This document shows, piece after piece, positions 8,572 to 17,360 of a stretch of DNA of 64,000 nt. The stretch is from the NCBI GenBank assembly GCA_964619535.1, contig CAZUEX010000004.1, positions 62,001-126,000 on the forward strand, read 5' to 3'. The stretch comes from Leptonema sp964619535 (GTDB lineage: Bacteria; Spirochaetota; Leptospiria; Leptospirales; Leptonemataceae). Position 1 is the first letter of the stretch. Each line of letters begins with the position of its first letter. A program made the position numbers and the translations under genes. The notes beneath the pieces were generated by a model. It did not search any database, was not told the DNA's origin, and saw only the letters and a list, made by a program, of their open reading frames with translations.

Positions 8572-10034
8572 AAACACTAACAACAGAAGAAGCAACGAGC
8601 TTTGAAGAGTTCGGCTTCGTCGATACCATTCTACAGGGCATTAAAGAGGCCGGTTTCGAAACGCCGAGCCCTGTACAGAGTCTTGCCATTCCCGCCCTGC
8701 TTGAAGGCAAGGATGCCACAGTAATGGCTGCAACGGGAACTGGAAAAACAGCGGCCTACGGCCTGCCCTCTCTTGATTACCTGGCGCGTCATCCGAAAGA
8801 GACGATGCTTGTGATGGCCCCAACCCGCGAACTTGCCGGACAGATCAGCGATGAGCTGTACCGTCTGGGCCGGTTCGCCAGTCTTCGCAGTCTTGCCATT
8901 TACGGTGGGCGTTCCTACGGGCGCCAGACCGACATGATCAGCCGTGGCGTAAACGTCATCGTGGCCACTCCCGGTCGCCTGCTGGATCTGCTTGATTCCG
9001 GCCGCCTGAAGTTCTCGCCTTCCATCGTCGTTCTTGATGAGGCCGACGAAATGCTCGATATGGGCTTTCTCGATGACATTCAGCGCATTATGGACTATGT
9101 GCCCGACCGCAAACAAACCCTGCTTTTTTCGGCCACGCTTCCGGCTCCCATTCAGGGGCTGATCAAGAAATTTCAGAAGGATCCTGTGAGGCTGAAGGCT
9201 GCCGGCGCAGGCTCTGCAAACCTGCAGATCGAGCAGAGCTTCTACGTGGTGGGCGAAGAGGAACGTGATCTTGCTGCCCTGCGTCTGATCGAATCGATGA
9301 ATCCAGAGAAATGCATTGTCTTCTGTCGCACACGTGAAGAGACGGATCGGCTTACATCGACCCTTCTCAGCCGCAGTTTTCCCGCTGCACCGCTTCACGG
9401 CGACATTGACCAATCGCGACGCGAAAAGACCATTCGCGAGTTCAGACATGGCCGTGTGAAGATCCTCGTGGCCACCGATGTGGCAGCACGGGGGCTTGAC
9501 GTTGCTGATGTTTCGCACGTATTTAATTACCATATTCCGGGAAATTCCGAAAGCTACATCCACCGTATTGGCCGAACAGGCCGTGCCGGTCGTTCGGGTG
9601 AGGCCATTACATTTGTGGCCCCTTCCGAAATGCGCAGGCTTCGCATGCTGAAGCAGGCCGTAGGCGATATCAAACCCGCTGCGATTCCCACCCTTCGGGA
9701 ATTACGTCGGCGCGAGGTTGAGCGTATGGCTGCCCTGTTGCAGGAAACGGAGCAGAGCAAAGAGGCCGTTCGTCAGGTTGAACGCCTGGTAGAAGGCGGA
9801 TTGTCGGTGGAAGAAATTGCGGCAAGAGCACTCAGTATGTTACTTGCCCGGGATGCTCCTGCAGGCCCGGAAAAGATCGGCTGGGATGTTGATCGAATCA
9901 AGGATTACCTTTCCAGACCTGCACCCCGGTCCGGTGGACGTGGTTATCCGTCCCGTGGACGAGGAAGCTATGATCGCGGTTCCGGTAAGGGCCGCAAATT
10001 TGAATCCGGTGGATCCGGTCGGCGTCGTCGCTGA
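8568..10034 (+). CDS. DEAD-box ATP-dependent RNA helicase
   Basis: The 488-residue protein has all core motifs in order: Q motif (PSPVQSLAIP), I (AATGTGKT), Ia (PTRELA), II (DEAD), III (SAT) and VI (HRIGRTGRAGR). Two RecA-like domains occupy about residues 1-370. The C-terminal tail is glycine- and arginine-rich (GGRGYPSRGRGSYDRGSG), a form that binds RNA without sequence preference. It probably unwinds rRNA or mRNA structure in ribosome assembly or cold adaptation; DeaD/CsdA and RhlE-type roles cannot be separated here. The start is a TTG with GGAGA nine bases upstream; no nearby ATG would keep the Q motif. It ends at a strong terminator. Confidence 0.93.
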   Translation: MKTLTTEEATSFEEFGFVDTILQGIKEAGFETPSPVQSLAIPALLEGKDATVMAATGTGKTAAYGLPSLDYLARHPKETMLVMAPTRELAGQISDELYRLGRFASLRSLAIYGGRSYGRQTDMISRGVNVIVATPGRLLDLLDSGRLKFSPSIVVLDEADEMLDMGFLDDIQRIMDYVPDRKQTLLFSATLPAPIQGLIKKFQKDPVRLKAAGAGSANLQIEQSFYVVGEEERDLAALRLIESMNPEKCIVFCRTREETDRLTSTLLSRSFPAAPLHGDIDQSRREKTIREFRHGRVKILVATDVAARGLDVADVSHVFNYHIPGNSESYIHRIGRTGRAGRSGEAITFVAPSEMRRLRMLKQAVGDIKPAAIPTLRELRRREVERMAALLQETEQSKEAVRQVERLVEGGLSVEEIAARALSMLLARDAPAGPEKIGWDVDRIKDYLSRPAPRSGGRGYPSRGRGSYDRGSGKGRKFESGGSGRRRR

Positions 10035-10110
10035 TCGGAACAGCCAGAGTTCGGCCTGTGTCCGTCAGGGCATGGAGTCGAGCTAAGGCAACTCTCTCTT
10101 CTACAAGAGT

Positions 10111-10151
10111 CCTGTCATGGACAGGCGGCATCGGGGCCTGTTTATGACAGG
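10111..10151. repeat. Two near-identical 15-bp dyads
   Basis: CCTGTCATGGACAGG (10111-10125) and CCTGTTTATGACAGG (10137-10151) are two palindromic units, 26 bp apart start to start. They share CCTGT..ATG.ACAGG. They lie between the helicase stop and its terminator and may fold as tandem hairpins in the 3' end of the mRNA. Confidence 0.5.
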
Positions 10152-10155
10152 CATG

Positions 10156-10194
10156 CCCCGCCTCTTTTCTCACGAAAGGGGCGGGATTTTTTTT
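10156..10194 (+). terminator. Rho-independent terminator after the DEAD-box helicase gene
   Basis: CCCCGCC and GGGCGGG form a GC-rich stem, with further TTTC/GAAA pairing inside, followed by a run of eight or nine T. It ends transcription of the plus-strand helicase gene; no T-run serves the opposite direction. Confidence 0.85.
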
Positions 10195-10216
10195 CTCGTT
10201 GTTGGCTTGTCGGCCT

Positions 10217-10975
10217 TTACCGGCATGCGGCATTGATGGAACCGACGTACTCCGGAGCCATAATGAACGTTGAGCGGGAGCCCGCAAAGGCAAGATGGCG
10301 TCCGTCGATCTTCTTCTTGTGATACAGGTCTTCCCAGTCTTTTACGAACCTGCTGGCCAGAGGTTGGTAGGACCAATGCCATGGCTCGAAATGATAGCCA
10401 CCTGTTCTGTCCTCTGTATAAACCAGGCAGAAGCCGTATTTCGGAGCATTGTCAAGCATCCACTGAAAAAGCCTTTTGCCCTTTCCCGAGCGGTAATAGT
10501 CAACCTCAAGTATGTTAATATCGAAGTCTGTTCCCCAGTGATGGCGCGAGGTGCCGGGCATCGACGAATACGTAAGGATTCGTCTTGCTCGCTGGACCGG
10601 ATCCTTCACCGTATTTAACCGAATGCCACCGACGGGAATCCTGCCATACCATTTTGCCTCCCAGATCTTTTTCTGTCTGGCAAAGGTTCGCGTTCCGCTC
10701 TGTATCCAGAAGGGGGTGCCCGGCATATCCTTCTGTAACTGGCGGTGCAGCTGCTGCAGGGCTTTTAATGCTTCGCGGCGCAGGTAGGTGGGTCTTCCGC
10801 TATCCGGAATACCGTATGAGGCTGTCGTAGCAAAGGAAGGATGACGGGCCGGATTAAACCGACCGGTTAAATAGTAAACGGCATCGATGCCGTAAGGATC
10901 AGAAGGGTCAGCAGGCTGCGAATAGAGTGGCCATGTCAGTAGCAGACAGACCAGGAACAGATAAAGAGGTTTCAC
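10217..10975 (-). CDS. VanY-type D-alanyl-D-alanine carboxypeptidase (peptidase M15)
   Basis: The 252-residue protein has a cleavable signal peptide of about 20 residues (MKPLYLFLVCLLLTWPLYSQ), so it acts outside the inner membrane. The zinc peptidase motifs are present: 'SRHHWGTDFDI' supplies the His and Asp ligands, and 'HFEPWHW' supplies the catalytic Glu and the third His. M15B enzymes trim the terminal D-alanine from peptidoglycan stem peptides. The gene stands alone between the helicase terminator and dinB. There are no van resistance genes near it, so a housekeeping cell-wall role is more likely than vancomycin resistance. Confidence 0.9.
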   Translation of the reverse strand: MKPLYLFLVCLLLTWPLYSQPADPSDPYGIDAVYYLTGRFNPARHPSFATTASYGIPDSGRPTYLRREALKALQQLHRQLQKDMPGTPFWIQSGTRTFARQKKIWEAKWYGRIPVGGIRLNTVKDPVQRARRILTYSSMPGTSRHHWGTDFDINILEVDYYRSGKGKRLFQWMLDNAPKYGFCLVYTEDRTGGYHFEPWHWSYQPLASRFVKDWEDLYHKKKIDGRHLAFAGSRSTFIMAPEYVGSINAACR

Positions 10976-11012
10976 GTAAAGAAGTGTCTGGCTCTGCCCC
11001 TGGTGGCGTCAA

Positions 11013-11519
11013 TCAAAGAAGTTGCTGCATCTTCTGGTCAAGGAACCATGCATGATGTAGAAGGTGCCAGGTGCAGGCTGCAAGGATGGTATGGACGGTC
11101 TGTTCGCCGGTTACCGGATGTATGCCCACACGGCTGAATTCTTTTTCTGGCAGGGATTGCAGCCAGGAGGTTGTATAACGACGCAACCCCTGCAGGGCCT
11201 GCTTTGCTTCAGAGATAGACGTCCCCTGATAGAGGCCTCTTGCTACGTAGTCATCCTCCTGCCAGGCGCTGAGAAGGGGACGTTCTTCGGCCACGGTTCG
11301 ACGCATCCGCTGCACGAAGGCAATCTCTGCATCCAGCAGGTGGCCGAGCAGTACGCGACAGGACCACGTCCCCGCTTTGCCTTCAAAGGTGCGATCGGCC
11401 ATCTCTTCTGTAAGCGATAGCAAATCGGGGTGGAGGGATTCGAGGCCAGATGCATACGCATCGACCAGCTGCGATGCAGACATTTCAAGAAATGTCTGTA
11501 GTTCAGGGCTTGCGTTCAT
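11013..11519 (-). CDS. DinB-superfamily protein (putative metal-dependent hydrolase/transferase)
   Basis: This 168-residue four-helix-bundle protein has the DinB metal-site pattern. A first His lies in 'LLGHLLDAE', near residue 60, and a C-terminal pair in 'TWHLLHHAWFL', near residues 150-156. The family includes thiol transferases (bacillithiol and mycothiol types) and damage-inducible proteins of unknown activity, so the substrate is open. It is transcribed away from the nuclease-helicase gene and shares a 208-bp AT-rich intergenic region with it. The ATG at 11519 is preceded by TAAGGT. Confidence 0.85.
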   Translation of the reverse strand: MNASPELQTFLEMSASQLVDAYASGLESLHPDLLSLTEEMADRTFEGKAGTWSCRVLLGHLLDAEIAFVQRMRRTVAEERPLLSAWQEDDYVARGLYQGTSISEAKQALQGLRRYTTSWLQSLPEKEFSRVGIHPVTGEQTVHTILAACTWHLLHHAWFLDQKMQQLL

Positions 11520-11559
11520 ACCTTACAGAAATAATTGAAAGAACAGTTGAATAGAAAAA

Positions 11560-11593
11560 ATTCACGGGGCGAACGGCTGCGCAGCATGTGAAT
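11560..11593. promoter_or_regulatory. Nested dyad between dinB-like and nuclease-helicase genes
   Basis: ATTCAC (11560-11565) and GTGAAT (11588-11593) are exact inverted repeats that enclose a second perfect palindrome, GCTGCGCAGC (11576-11585). It lies in the shared promoter region of two divergent genes, so it could be an operator or a cruciform. The rest of 11520-11727 is AT-rich with no further feature I can name. Confidence 0.4.
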
Positions 11594-11727
11594 CTGAGGA
11601 AAATATGCCCGGTACACAAAGTATGAATGTCCCGGATACGAATTAAAATCAGAATGAGATATTAGTGTTGACTGCATGTCCAGTCTGTATGGTGTCTGTA
11701 CAGTTTGGATGGAATACGAGAGGGGTT

Positions 11728-13710
11728 ATGGGATATAAAATACTCGGGGCCGAAGGAAAAGCAGAATCGCAGCATGTAGAGCTGTTTATGAAACAGATGT
11801 TCGATGGGTTAGCCAGTGATAGCTACCTTGCCCTGGCTTCCGTGGGTCTGAATCCACATCGGGCATCACAGAGAGAGCTTGATCTGCTTCTCTATCTTTC
11901 CTGGAGGCCTAAACCCCCCGTTGTGTTCCCATTTAAGCCAGACACTCAATCCGTTTACTGTTTGGACACCGGACAGAAGAGACTTGTATGTCGCGAAGAG
12001 ACAACCTGTATCCTGAGCTCCGTGCTTGTAACGGTAGAGGTAAAATCACACGATGCGCGAGCGATTCGCGTGCGTGGTAACGATATTGATTTTCTCTACA
12101 AAAACCCGGCGCGCGAGGAATGGAAATGTGCTACGGCCATCTCCATTGAACAGGCGCGAACGGCAGCCGACTTTGTTGAAAATCATTTTGGGATCAGAGA
12201 TCGAGCGGCCCGTTTTATCTATCTTCCCTCTGTCAGGCGCGACCAGATACGTGTCAACGAGGACCTGGGACGAATCCTGCTATTTGCGGACAGTACGTAT
12301 CAGGACCTTATCAACAAGCTTCTGCAACAACAGGGCATGCGAGGATACAGTGATCCGGAAGGGCCTCGATATCTTGGCGATGGCCGAAGAGGCCTGTACC
12401 ATGAGAACGGGGCGCTGTACAGGAAGATCGAAGGCTATTTCAGACAGCTTGTGCCCTCTCGACTGGAACAGCCGAAGCTGGAAAAGATCACAAAGAAATA
12501 TATCGAATCACAGCAATGGGCACAGGAAATAGGGAAAAAGATGGTGGCCTTTACAGGCCCGGCCGGTACCGGCAAGACCGTGCGGCTGCTCCGGGCTGCC
12601 AGAGATATTGCTGAACAGGGGCTTGAGAACGTACTGGTGTTAACCTTCAACCAGGCCCTGGCAAGAGATCTGCAGCGTCTGATGCAGCTGCAGACAGTTA
12701 GCGGCAGAAGCGGGATCACCGTGAAAACGATCTATGAGTTCCTGTTTCAAATTGCCTATGGAATGAACATTCTGGAGAAGAGTGAAGTCGAGCGGTACGC
12801 TGAGGAACAGGACAGCACTGTCTATGATGCCGTTCGTGCCCTGCTTGTAGAGGCATTGCAGGATCCGTCGAATATGGCCCGGGTAAAAGAACAGTCCTAT
12901 GGTTATACGATGGTGGCCATTGACGAGGCCCAGGACTGGTACGAAGAGGAAAGGCGTATTGTTCTCTCTGTCTTTCCCCCGAACAAGGTTTTGATTGCCG
13001 TGGGCACGGATCAGTGCCTTCGGGCCCCTTCGGTAGCGAACTGGAAAGGCGATGCGCAGGCCAGAGGGGTAGATGTTAAGGTAATCCCCGGCAAAGTCGC
13101 TCTCCGTCAGACGTCCAACCTTTCGGATTTTTCCAATGCTCTTGCCGGCGAGCTTGGTCTGGACTGGCGGGTAGAGAGAAACCCCCAGCTGACGGGAGGC
13201 GAGATATACTACTTTCAGCGATTTGATGAAAAGGTACTGGGGCTGTTTCTTGAAGAACTGATCCGCAAGAAAGACGATTACTTTGCCATAGACTTTTTGA
13301 TGCTGCAGGGAAGCGGCGGGAAGGAATCGCATCGCATTCGCCAGCGTTTTGACATACTTCGCGAGAATGGATGGGATTACTGGGATGCCGTCACAAAAGA
13401 GGACAGAAAAAAACTCCCCGAGCTGGCTGAAGTCCGTAACGTATCTCTGGAAAGCTGTCGTGGTCTGGAAGGATGGGCCACGGTTGTCTTTGACCTGGAT
13501 CAGTGGCTGCAGTTCGCGTTGAAGCGAGAAGCGCTGTTGCGGTCAGGTCTGGCCTTTCAGTCGCTGCAGACACTGCCATCCTGGTTTCTCATACCGTTTA
13601 CAAGAGCTAAACAGCGTATGCTGATTGAGATGCCACAGAATCCCGAATTGCGGGAAGTGCTGTTGCGTATCCAGAGGGCCAACCCCGGCGCCATTACAAC
13701 CATCAACTGA
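11728..13710 (+). CDS. PD-(D/E)XK nuclease-like/SF1 helicase fusion protein
   Basis: About 660 residues from the ATG at 11728, which has AGAGGGG just upstream; a GTG at 11665 is in frame but has no such site. The N-terminal 200 residues hold a restriction-endonuclease-like pattern, 'ELD' (residues 50-52) and 'VEVKS' (EVK 104-106), as in NERD-type nuclease domains. A UvrD-like helicase follows: Walker A GPAGTGKT (277-284), Walker B AIDEAQDW (about 398-404), motif III-like AVGTDQC, motif V-like SCRGLEGWATVVFD (576-589) and motif VI FTRAKQRM (624-631). The protein therefore probably loads on, unwinds and cuts nucleic acid. It stands alone, is flanked by AT-rich DNA and has no housekeeping partner, which fits a defence or repair role acquired by transfer. 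The function itself is inference. Confidence 0.75.
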   Translation: MGYKILGAEGKAESQHVELFMKQMFDGLASDSYLALASVGLNPHRASQRELDLLLYLSWRPKPPVVFPFKPDTQSVYCLDTGQKRLVCREETTCILSSVLVTVEVKSHDARAIRVRGNDIDFLYKNPAREEWKCATAISIEQARTAADFVENHFGIRDRAARFIYLPSVRRDQIRVNEDLGRILLFADSTYQDLINKLLQQQGMRGYSDPEGPRYLGDGRRGLYHENGALYRKIEGYFRQLVPSRLEQPKLEKITKKYIESQQWAQEIGKKMVAFTGPAGTGKTVRLLRAARDIAEQGLENVLVLTFNQALARDLQRLMQLQTVSGRSGITVKTIYEFLFQIAYGMNILEKSEVERYAEEQDSTVYDAVRALLVEALQDPSNMARVKEQSYGYTMVAIDEAQDWYEEERRIVLSVFPPNKVLIAVGTDQCLRAPSVANWKGDAQARGVDVKVIPGKVALRQTSNLSDFSNALAGELGLDWRVERNPQLTGGEIYYFQRFDEKVLGLFLEELIRKKDDYFAIDFLMLQGSGGKESHRIRQRFDILRENGWDYWDAVTKEDRKKLPELAEVRNVSLESCRGLEGWATVVFDLDQWLQFALKREALLRSGLAFQSLQTLPSWFLIPFTRAKQRMLIEMPQNPELREVLLRIQRANPGAITTIN

Positions 13711-13835
13711 GCATTCGTTATAGCTGCTTTTTTTTGTGACTAACGCATGGCGTTTGTCTTGCAATATGCGCGCGTTTCTTGTTTTTTCTAATAAATGTTT
13801 TTTATAAATTGCAAGTATTTCTGATGGAAAACGTC

Positions 13836-13865
13836 TTGCAAAAATCACACTGTGGTAATTATGTA
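13836..13865 (+). promoter_or_regulatory. Possible promoter of the pyruvate dehydrogenase operon
   Basis: TTGCAA (13836-13841) lies about 18 bases before TATGTA (13860-13865) in the AT-rich gap 13711-13894, upstream of pdhA. Two more TTGCAA copies lie at 13759 and 13809. The -10 match is weak. The gap holds nothing else I recognise apart from a T-run after the helicase stop. Confidence 0.3.
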
Positions 13866-13894
13866 ACACATCACTGATCGCGAGGTGTTGATGC

Positions 13895-14905
13895 ATGGAA
13901 GTCCGACAGGTTAATCCGGGAACGGAACGCCCGATCGAAAAGCTATCTGCAGCCGATACAGACCTATTAAAGAAGATGTATCGCGAAATGGTTTTGATCC
14001 GTCGCTTCGAAGAAGAGGCAGCGCGAGCCTATGCAATGGGAAAGTTCGGCGGCTTCTGTCATCTATATATAGGACAGGAGGCGGTTGGCACCGGTGCCAT
14101 CAATGCCCTGACCGAGCGAGACTACATTCTATCCACCTACCGGGACCATGGCCATGCCCTCGCCCGCGGATGTGATCCAGGTTCGCTTATGGCCGAACTA
14201 TTTGGAAAACGCACCGGTATCGTTAAAGGGAAGGGAGGCTCGATGCACTTCTTCGACCGTCACCGTAACTTCATGGGAGGGCACGGCATCGTCGGTGGTC
14301 ATGTGGCACTTGCAGCCGGTGTTGGCTGGGCGATCCAGTATCGTAAAGAGAAGGCCGTCTGCATCTGCTTCTTTGGAGAAGGGGCTGCCAACATCGGTGC
14401 CTTTCATGAAGGCCTGAACCTGGCTGCTCTGTGGAAGCTTCCCGTTATCTTTATATGCGAGAATAACCATTACAGCATGGGTACGCCCGAATATAAGGCA
14501 CTTTCTGTTCCGGATGTCAGTATTCGTGCGGTGGCCTATAACATGGATCGCGATCTCTTTGACGGCGATGATGTTCTCTTTGTTCAGAAGAAGGTATCGG
14601 AGCATGTAGAAAAGGCCAGAGAAGGAGGCGGTCCGTCGCTACTTGAGATCAGCACCTACCGTTTTCGCGGGCACTCGATGTCGGATCCGGCAAAATACCG
14701 GACCAAAGAAGAGGTGGAGACCTGGAAGAAGCGCGATGCTATTCTACGGGCTCGCAAAATGCTTGAGTTTAACGGCGTCCCCGAGAAGGAATTTGCCCGC
14801 ATCGAGGCCGATGTAAAAGACATTGTTTCTGCTTCATTGAAGTTCGCCGAGGAGTCACCCGAACCTCCTGTGTCTGATCTTTACACCGATGTCTATGCCG
14901 TATAA
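13895..14905 (+). CDS. pdhA: Pyruvate dehydrogenase E1 component, alpha subunit
   Basis: This 336-residue thiamine-diphosphate enzyme subunit decarboxylates pyruvate and passes the acetyl group to the lipoyl arm of E2. Characteristic segments are 'YRDHGHALARG', 'GKGGSMHFFD', 'GGHGIVGGHV' and the ThDP-binding motif that begins GEGAANIGAFHE and ends ENNHYSMGT. The C-terminal 'YRFRGHSMSDPAKYRTKEE' is the usual E1alpha phosphorylation-loop region. Length and order (E1alpha, E1beta, E2) are those of the two-subunit E1 type. The ATG at 13895 has GAGGTG upstream. A specific substrate other than pyruvate (acetoin) cannot be fully excluded. Confidence 0.93.
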   Translation: MEVRQVNPGTERPIEKLSAADTDLLKKMYREMVLIRRFEEEAARAYAMGKFGGFCHLYIGQEAVGTGAINALTERDYILSTYRDHGHALARGCDPGSLMAELFGKRTGIVKGKGGSMHFFDRHRNFMGGHGIVGGHVALAAGVGWAIQYRKEKAVCICFFGEGAANIGAFHEGLNLAALWKLPVIFICENNHYSMGTPEYKALSVPDVSIRAVAYNMDRDLFDGDDVLFVQKKVSEHVEKAREGGGPSLLEISTYRFRGHSMSDPAKYRTKEEVETWKKRDAILRARKMLEFNGVPEKEFARIEADVKDIVSASLKFAEESPEPPVSDLYTDVYAV

Positions 14906-14917
14906 ACGAGGAACACA

Positions 14918-15895
14918 ATGGCAGTAATCAGTTATAGAGAAGCTTTACGCCGCGCACTTGAAGAGGAGATGGAGCGCGATGAAAACGTCTTTTTGATGGG
15001 CGAAGAGGTGGGAGCCTATCAGGGAGCCTACAAGGTCAGTCAGGGGCTGCTTGATAAGTTTGGTCCGCAGCGTGTTGTCGATACTCCCATCTCAGAACAG
15101 GGATTTGCCGGTCTGGGTGTGGGTGCCGCCATGTGCGGGCTGCGACCGGTGATCGAATTCATGACCTGGAACTTCTCCCTTGTGGCCATCGACCAGATCT
15201 ATTCGAATGCAGCCAAGTTATACTACATGTCGGGCGGCCAGATACCTGTACCGATCGTCTTTCGCGCTCCGGCCGGTGCAGGCGGAATGCTGGCAGCGCA
15301 GCATTCGCAGTCTCTGGAATCCCTTTACGTGCACTGCCCGGGCTTGGTTGTTGTTGCCCCTGCCACCCCGGCCGATGCCTGTGGCCTTCTGAAGAGCTCG
15401 ATTCGTGATAATAATCCGGTCATCTTCATCGAAGGAGAGGTTCTGTACGGGATGACCGGTGATGTGCCGGACGAAGAATTTTTGGTCCCCATCGGTAAGG
15501 CAGATGTGAAAAAAGAAGGGCGTGACTTTACGATCATCACATGGTCACGCGGATACATCTTCGCAGAGGAGGCCATGGATGCGATTCGCAAGCTGGGCTA
15601 TGATCCGATGGTTCTTGATCTTCGCAGCCTGCGCCCCATGGATGAACAGGCCATCATGGAGGCCGTTTCTGCCACAGGCCGGGTCCTGATTATTGAAGAA
15701 GGCTGGCCCCGGGCTTCGATGGGGTCCTACGTCGCCGATTTTATTCAGCGGAACTGCTTCTACGATTTGCATGCTCCGATTCTTCGGGTAACGCAAGAAG
15801 ACATCCCCATGCCCTATGCCCGAAACCTGGAGAAGCTCAGTCTTCCCAATCCTGTAAAGATTGTCCAGGCCGTGGAAGAGCTGATGAAATACTGA
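14918..15895 (+). CDS. pdhB: Pyruvate dehydrogenase E1 component, beta subunit
   Basis: This 325-residue partner of the alpha subunit completes the heterotetrameric E1 active site. Family segments are present: 'MGEEVGAYQGAYKVSQGLL', 'VDTPISEQGFAGLGVGAA', 'EFMTWNFSLVAIDQI' and the C-terminal transketolase domain with 'DLRSLRPMD'. The glutamate in 'LMGEEVG' contacts the ThDP pyrimidine ring in known structures. It lies 12 bp after pdhA, with GAGGAA before the ATG, and 16 bp before the E2 gene, so the three genes form one operon. Confidence 0.94.
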   Translation: MAVISYREALRRALEEEMERDENVFLMGEEVGAYQGAYKVSQGLLDKFGPQRVVDTPISEQGFAGLGVGAAMCGLRPVIEFMTWNFSLVAIDQIYSNAAKLYYMSGGQIPVPIVFRAPAGAGGMLAAQHSQSLESLYVHCPGLVVVAPATPADACGLLKSSIRDNNPVIFIEGEVLYGMTGDVPDEEFLVPIGKADVKKEGRDFTIITWSRGYIFAEEAMDAIRKLGYDPMVLDLRSLRPMDEQAIMEAVSATGRVLIIEEGWPRASMGSYVADFIQRNCFYDLHAPILRVTQEDIPMPYARNLEKLSLPNPVKIVQAVEELMKY

Positions 15896-15911
15896 AAGGA
15901 GGGAGCGGATT

Positions 15912-17342
15912 ATGGCACGTATTCTTGAATTGATGCAGCTTTCGCCGACGATGAAGATCGGCACCTTTGTAAAATGGGTGAAGAAGCCTGGTGATGCCGT
16001 ATCACCCGATGACATTGTGGCCGAAATAGAAACCGATAAGGCCGTAATGGAGATGGCGGCCTTTGATACAGGTGTGCTGCTCGGTACCCTTGTAGAAGAA
16101 GGCGAACAGCTGCCCGTTGGAGCTCCCATTGCTATTATCGGCGAAGTCGGTGAAGATATATCGGACATGCTTGAGAAGGCCAGGGAAAAGCTGCGCGCCA
16201 TTCGCGAGCAGGCACCTGAGCCTGTGGCTTCCGATCCGCCTGCTACATCGGCTCCTGTTTCGTCGATAGCCGAGGATATGCTTCCCGAGGCAGGGCAGGA
16301 ACCGGAAGTCGAAAAAGAACGACCTGCACCAATGCAGGAAGATGCGTTAACCGCAGAGCCTGTGCGTAGCCCTTCTGTGGTGGACCGTGTGTCGGTGGCC
16401 GTATCGACACTGGACAGGCCTCTGCTGGACGAACCGTCATTGAACGGCCTTATTTCTCTGCCTCCGCATATGACGCTGGCACGGTCTTCGTATCGCAGTC
16501 GATATCCGATCAGTCCTCTGGCCCGGCGTATTGCAGAGGCACATGGTGTGGATATCAGCGTTATCCAGCCCGGAGATGGCAAGCGAATCAAGGCAGCCGA
16601 CGTAGAGGCATTCATCAAACAGAGGGGATCGGTATCGGCACATGTGGACGTGGCACCCGATCGCCGCATAAACATTTCGGGCATGCGACGCGTCATTGCC
16701 AACCGGTTGTCTGATTCCAAGACGCACATTCCCCATTACTATCTTACGGCTGAGTTTGATGCGACGGCCCTTGTTGCCCTGCGCGAAGAGATTAACAGCG
16801 GTCTTGCAGAAGGTGACGTGAAGTTTTCGATTAACGATTTTATCGTGCGTGGATGCGCTCTGGCGTTGAAAAGGCATCCGGTTGTGAACAGTTCCTGGCG
16901 CGATGACCACATTGTGCAGCATGGCAGGGTGGACATAGGCATTGCCGTTGCACTTGATGAAGGCCTGATCACACCTTACGTTAGACATGCCGATCAGCTC
17001 AGTTTGCGCGACCTGGCTGTGCGCATTCGCGAGCTGGCCCGACGGGCACGCGACCGCAAGTTGAAGCCAGAAGAGTATTCGGATGGCACCTTTACCGTGT
17101 CGAACCTGGGCATGTATGGCATCCGGGATTTTTCTGCCATTATCAATGAGCCGGAAGCGGCCATCATGGCTGTGGGCGGCATCTTCGATCGGGCCACGGT
17201 GAAAGACGGGCAGGTGGTGGCCACCAAGACGGTGACGGTTACACTGAGCTGCGATCATCGTGTGGTCGATGGTGCAGAAGGAGCAAGCTTTCTTGCCACC
17301 TTCAAGCATCTGATGGAACATCCGCCACTGCTTCTGGTATAG
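15912..17342 (+). CDS. pdhC: Dihydrolipoamide acetyltransferase (E2 of pyruvate dehydrogenase)
   Basis: This 476-residue core subunit transfers the acetyl group from lipoate to CoA. Residues 1-80 form a single lipoyl domain with the modified lysine in 'IETDKAVMEM' (Lys43). A long acidic and Pro/Ala-rich linker follows, then a peripheral-subunit-binding domain ('ISPLARRIAEAHGVDIS', about residues 200-235). The catalytic domain ends with 'SCDHRVVDGAEGASF', which carries the active-site His and Asp. There is no E3 (dihydrolipoamide dehydrogenase) gene in the window, so the complex must use one encoded elsewhere. The ATG at 15912 follows a strong AAGGAGGGAG site. Confidence 0.95.
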   Translation: MARILELMQLSPTMKIGTFVKWVKKPGDAVSPDDIVAEIETDKAVMEMAAFDTGVLLGTLVEEGEQLPVGAPIAIIGEVGEDISDMLEKAREKLRAIREQAPEPVASDPPATSAPVSSIAEDMLPEAGQEPEVEKERPAPMQEDALTAEPVRSPSVVDRVSVAVSTLDRPLLDEPSLNGLISLPPHMTLARSSYRSRYPISPLARRIAEAHGVDISVIQPGDGKRIKAADVEAFIKQRGSVSAHVDVAPDRRINISGMRRVIANRLSDSKTHIPHYYLTAEFDATALVALREEINSGLAEGDVKFSINDFIVRGCALALKRHPVVNSSWRDDHIVQHGRVDIGIAVALDEGLITPYVRHADQLSLRDLAVRIRELARRARDRKLKPEEYSDGTFTVSNLGMYGIRDFSAIINEPEAAIMAVGGIFDRATVKDGQVVATKTVTVTLSCDHRVVDGAEGASFLATFKHLMEHPPLLLV

Positions 17343-17360
17343 AAGGGCAGAAAAAATGTC

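Noticed and set aside
8631..9563. 310-codon minus-strand open frame opposite the DEAD-box helicase
   Set aside because: It is antisense to a gene with all helicase motifs and has no independent signal.
10217..10975. Vancomycin-resistance gene vanY
   Set aside because: The peptidase fits the M15B family, but no vanH, vanA, vanX or sensor genes are near; a normal cell-wall role is more likely.
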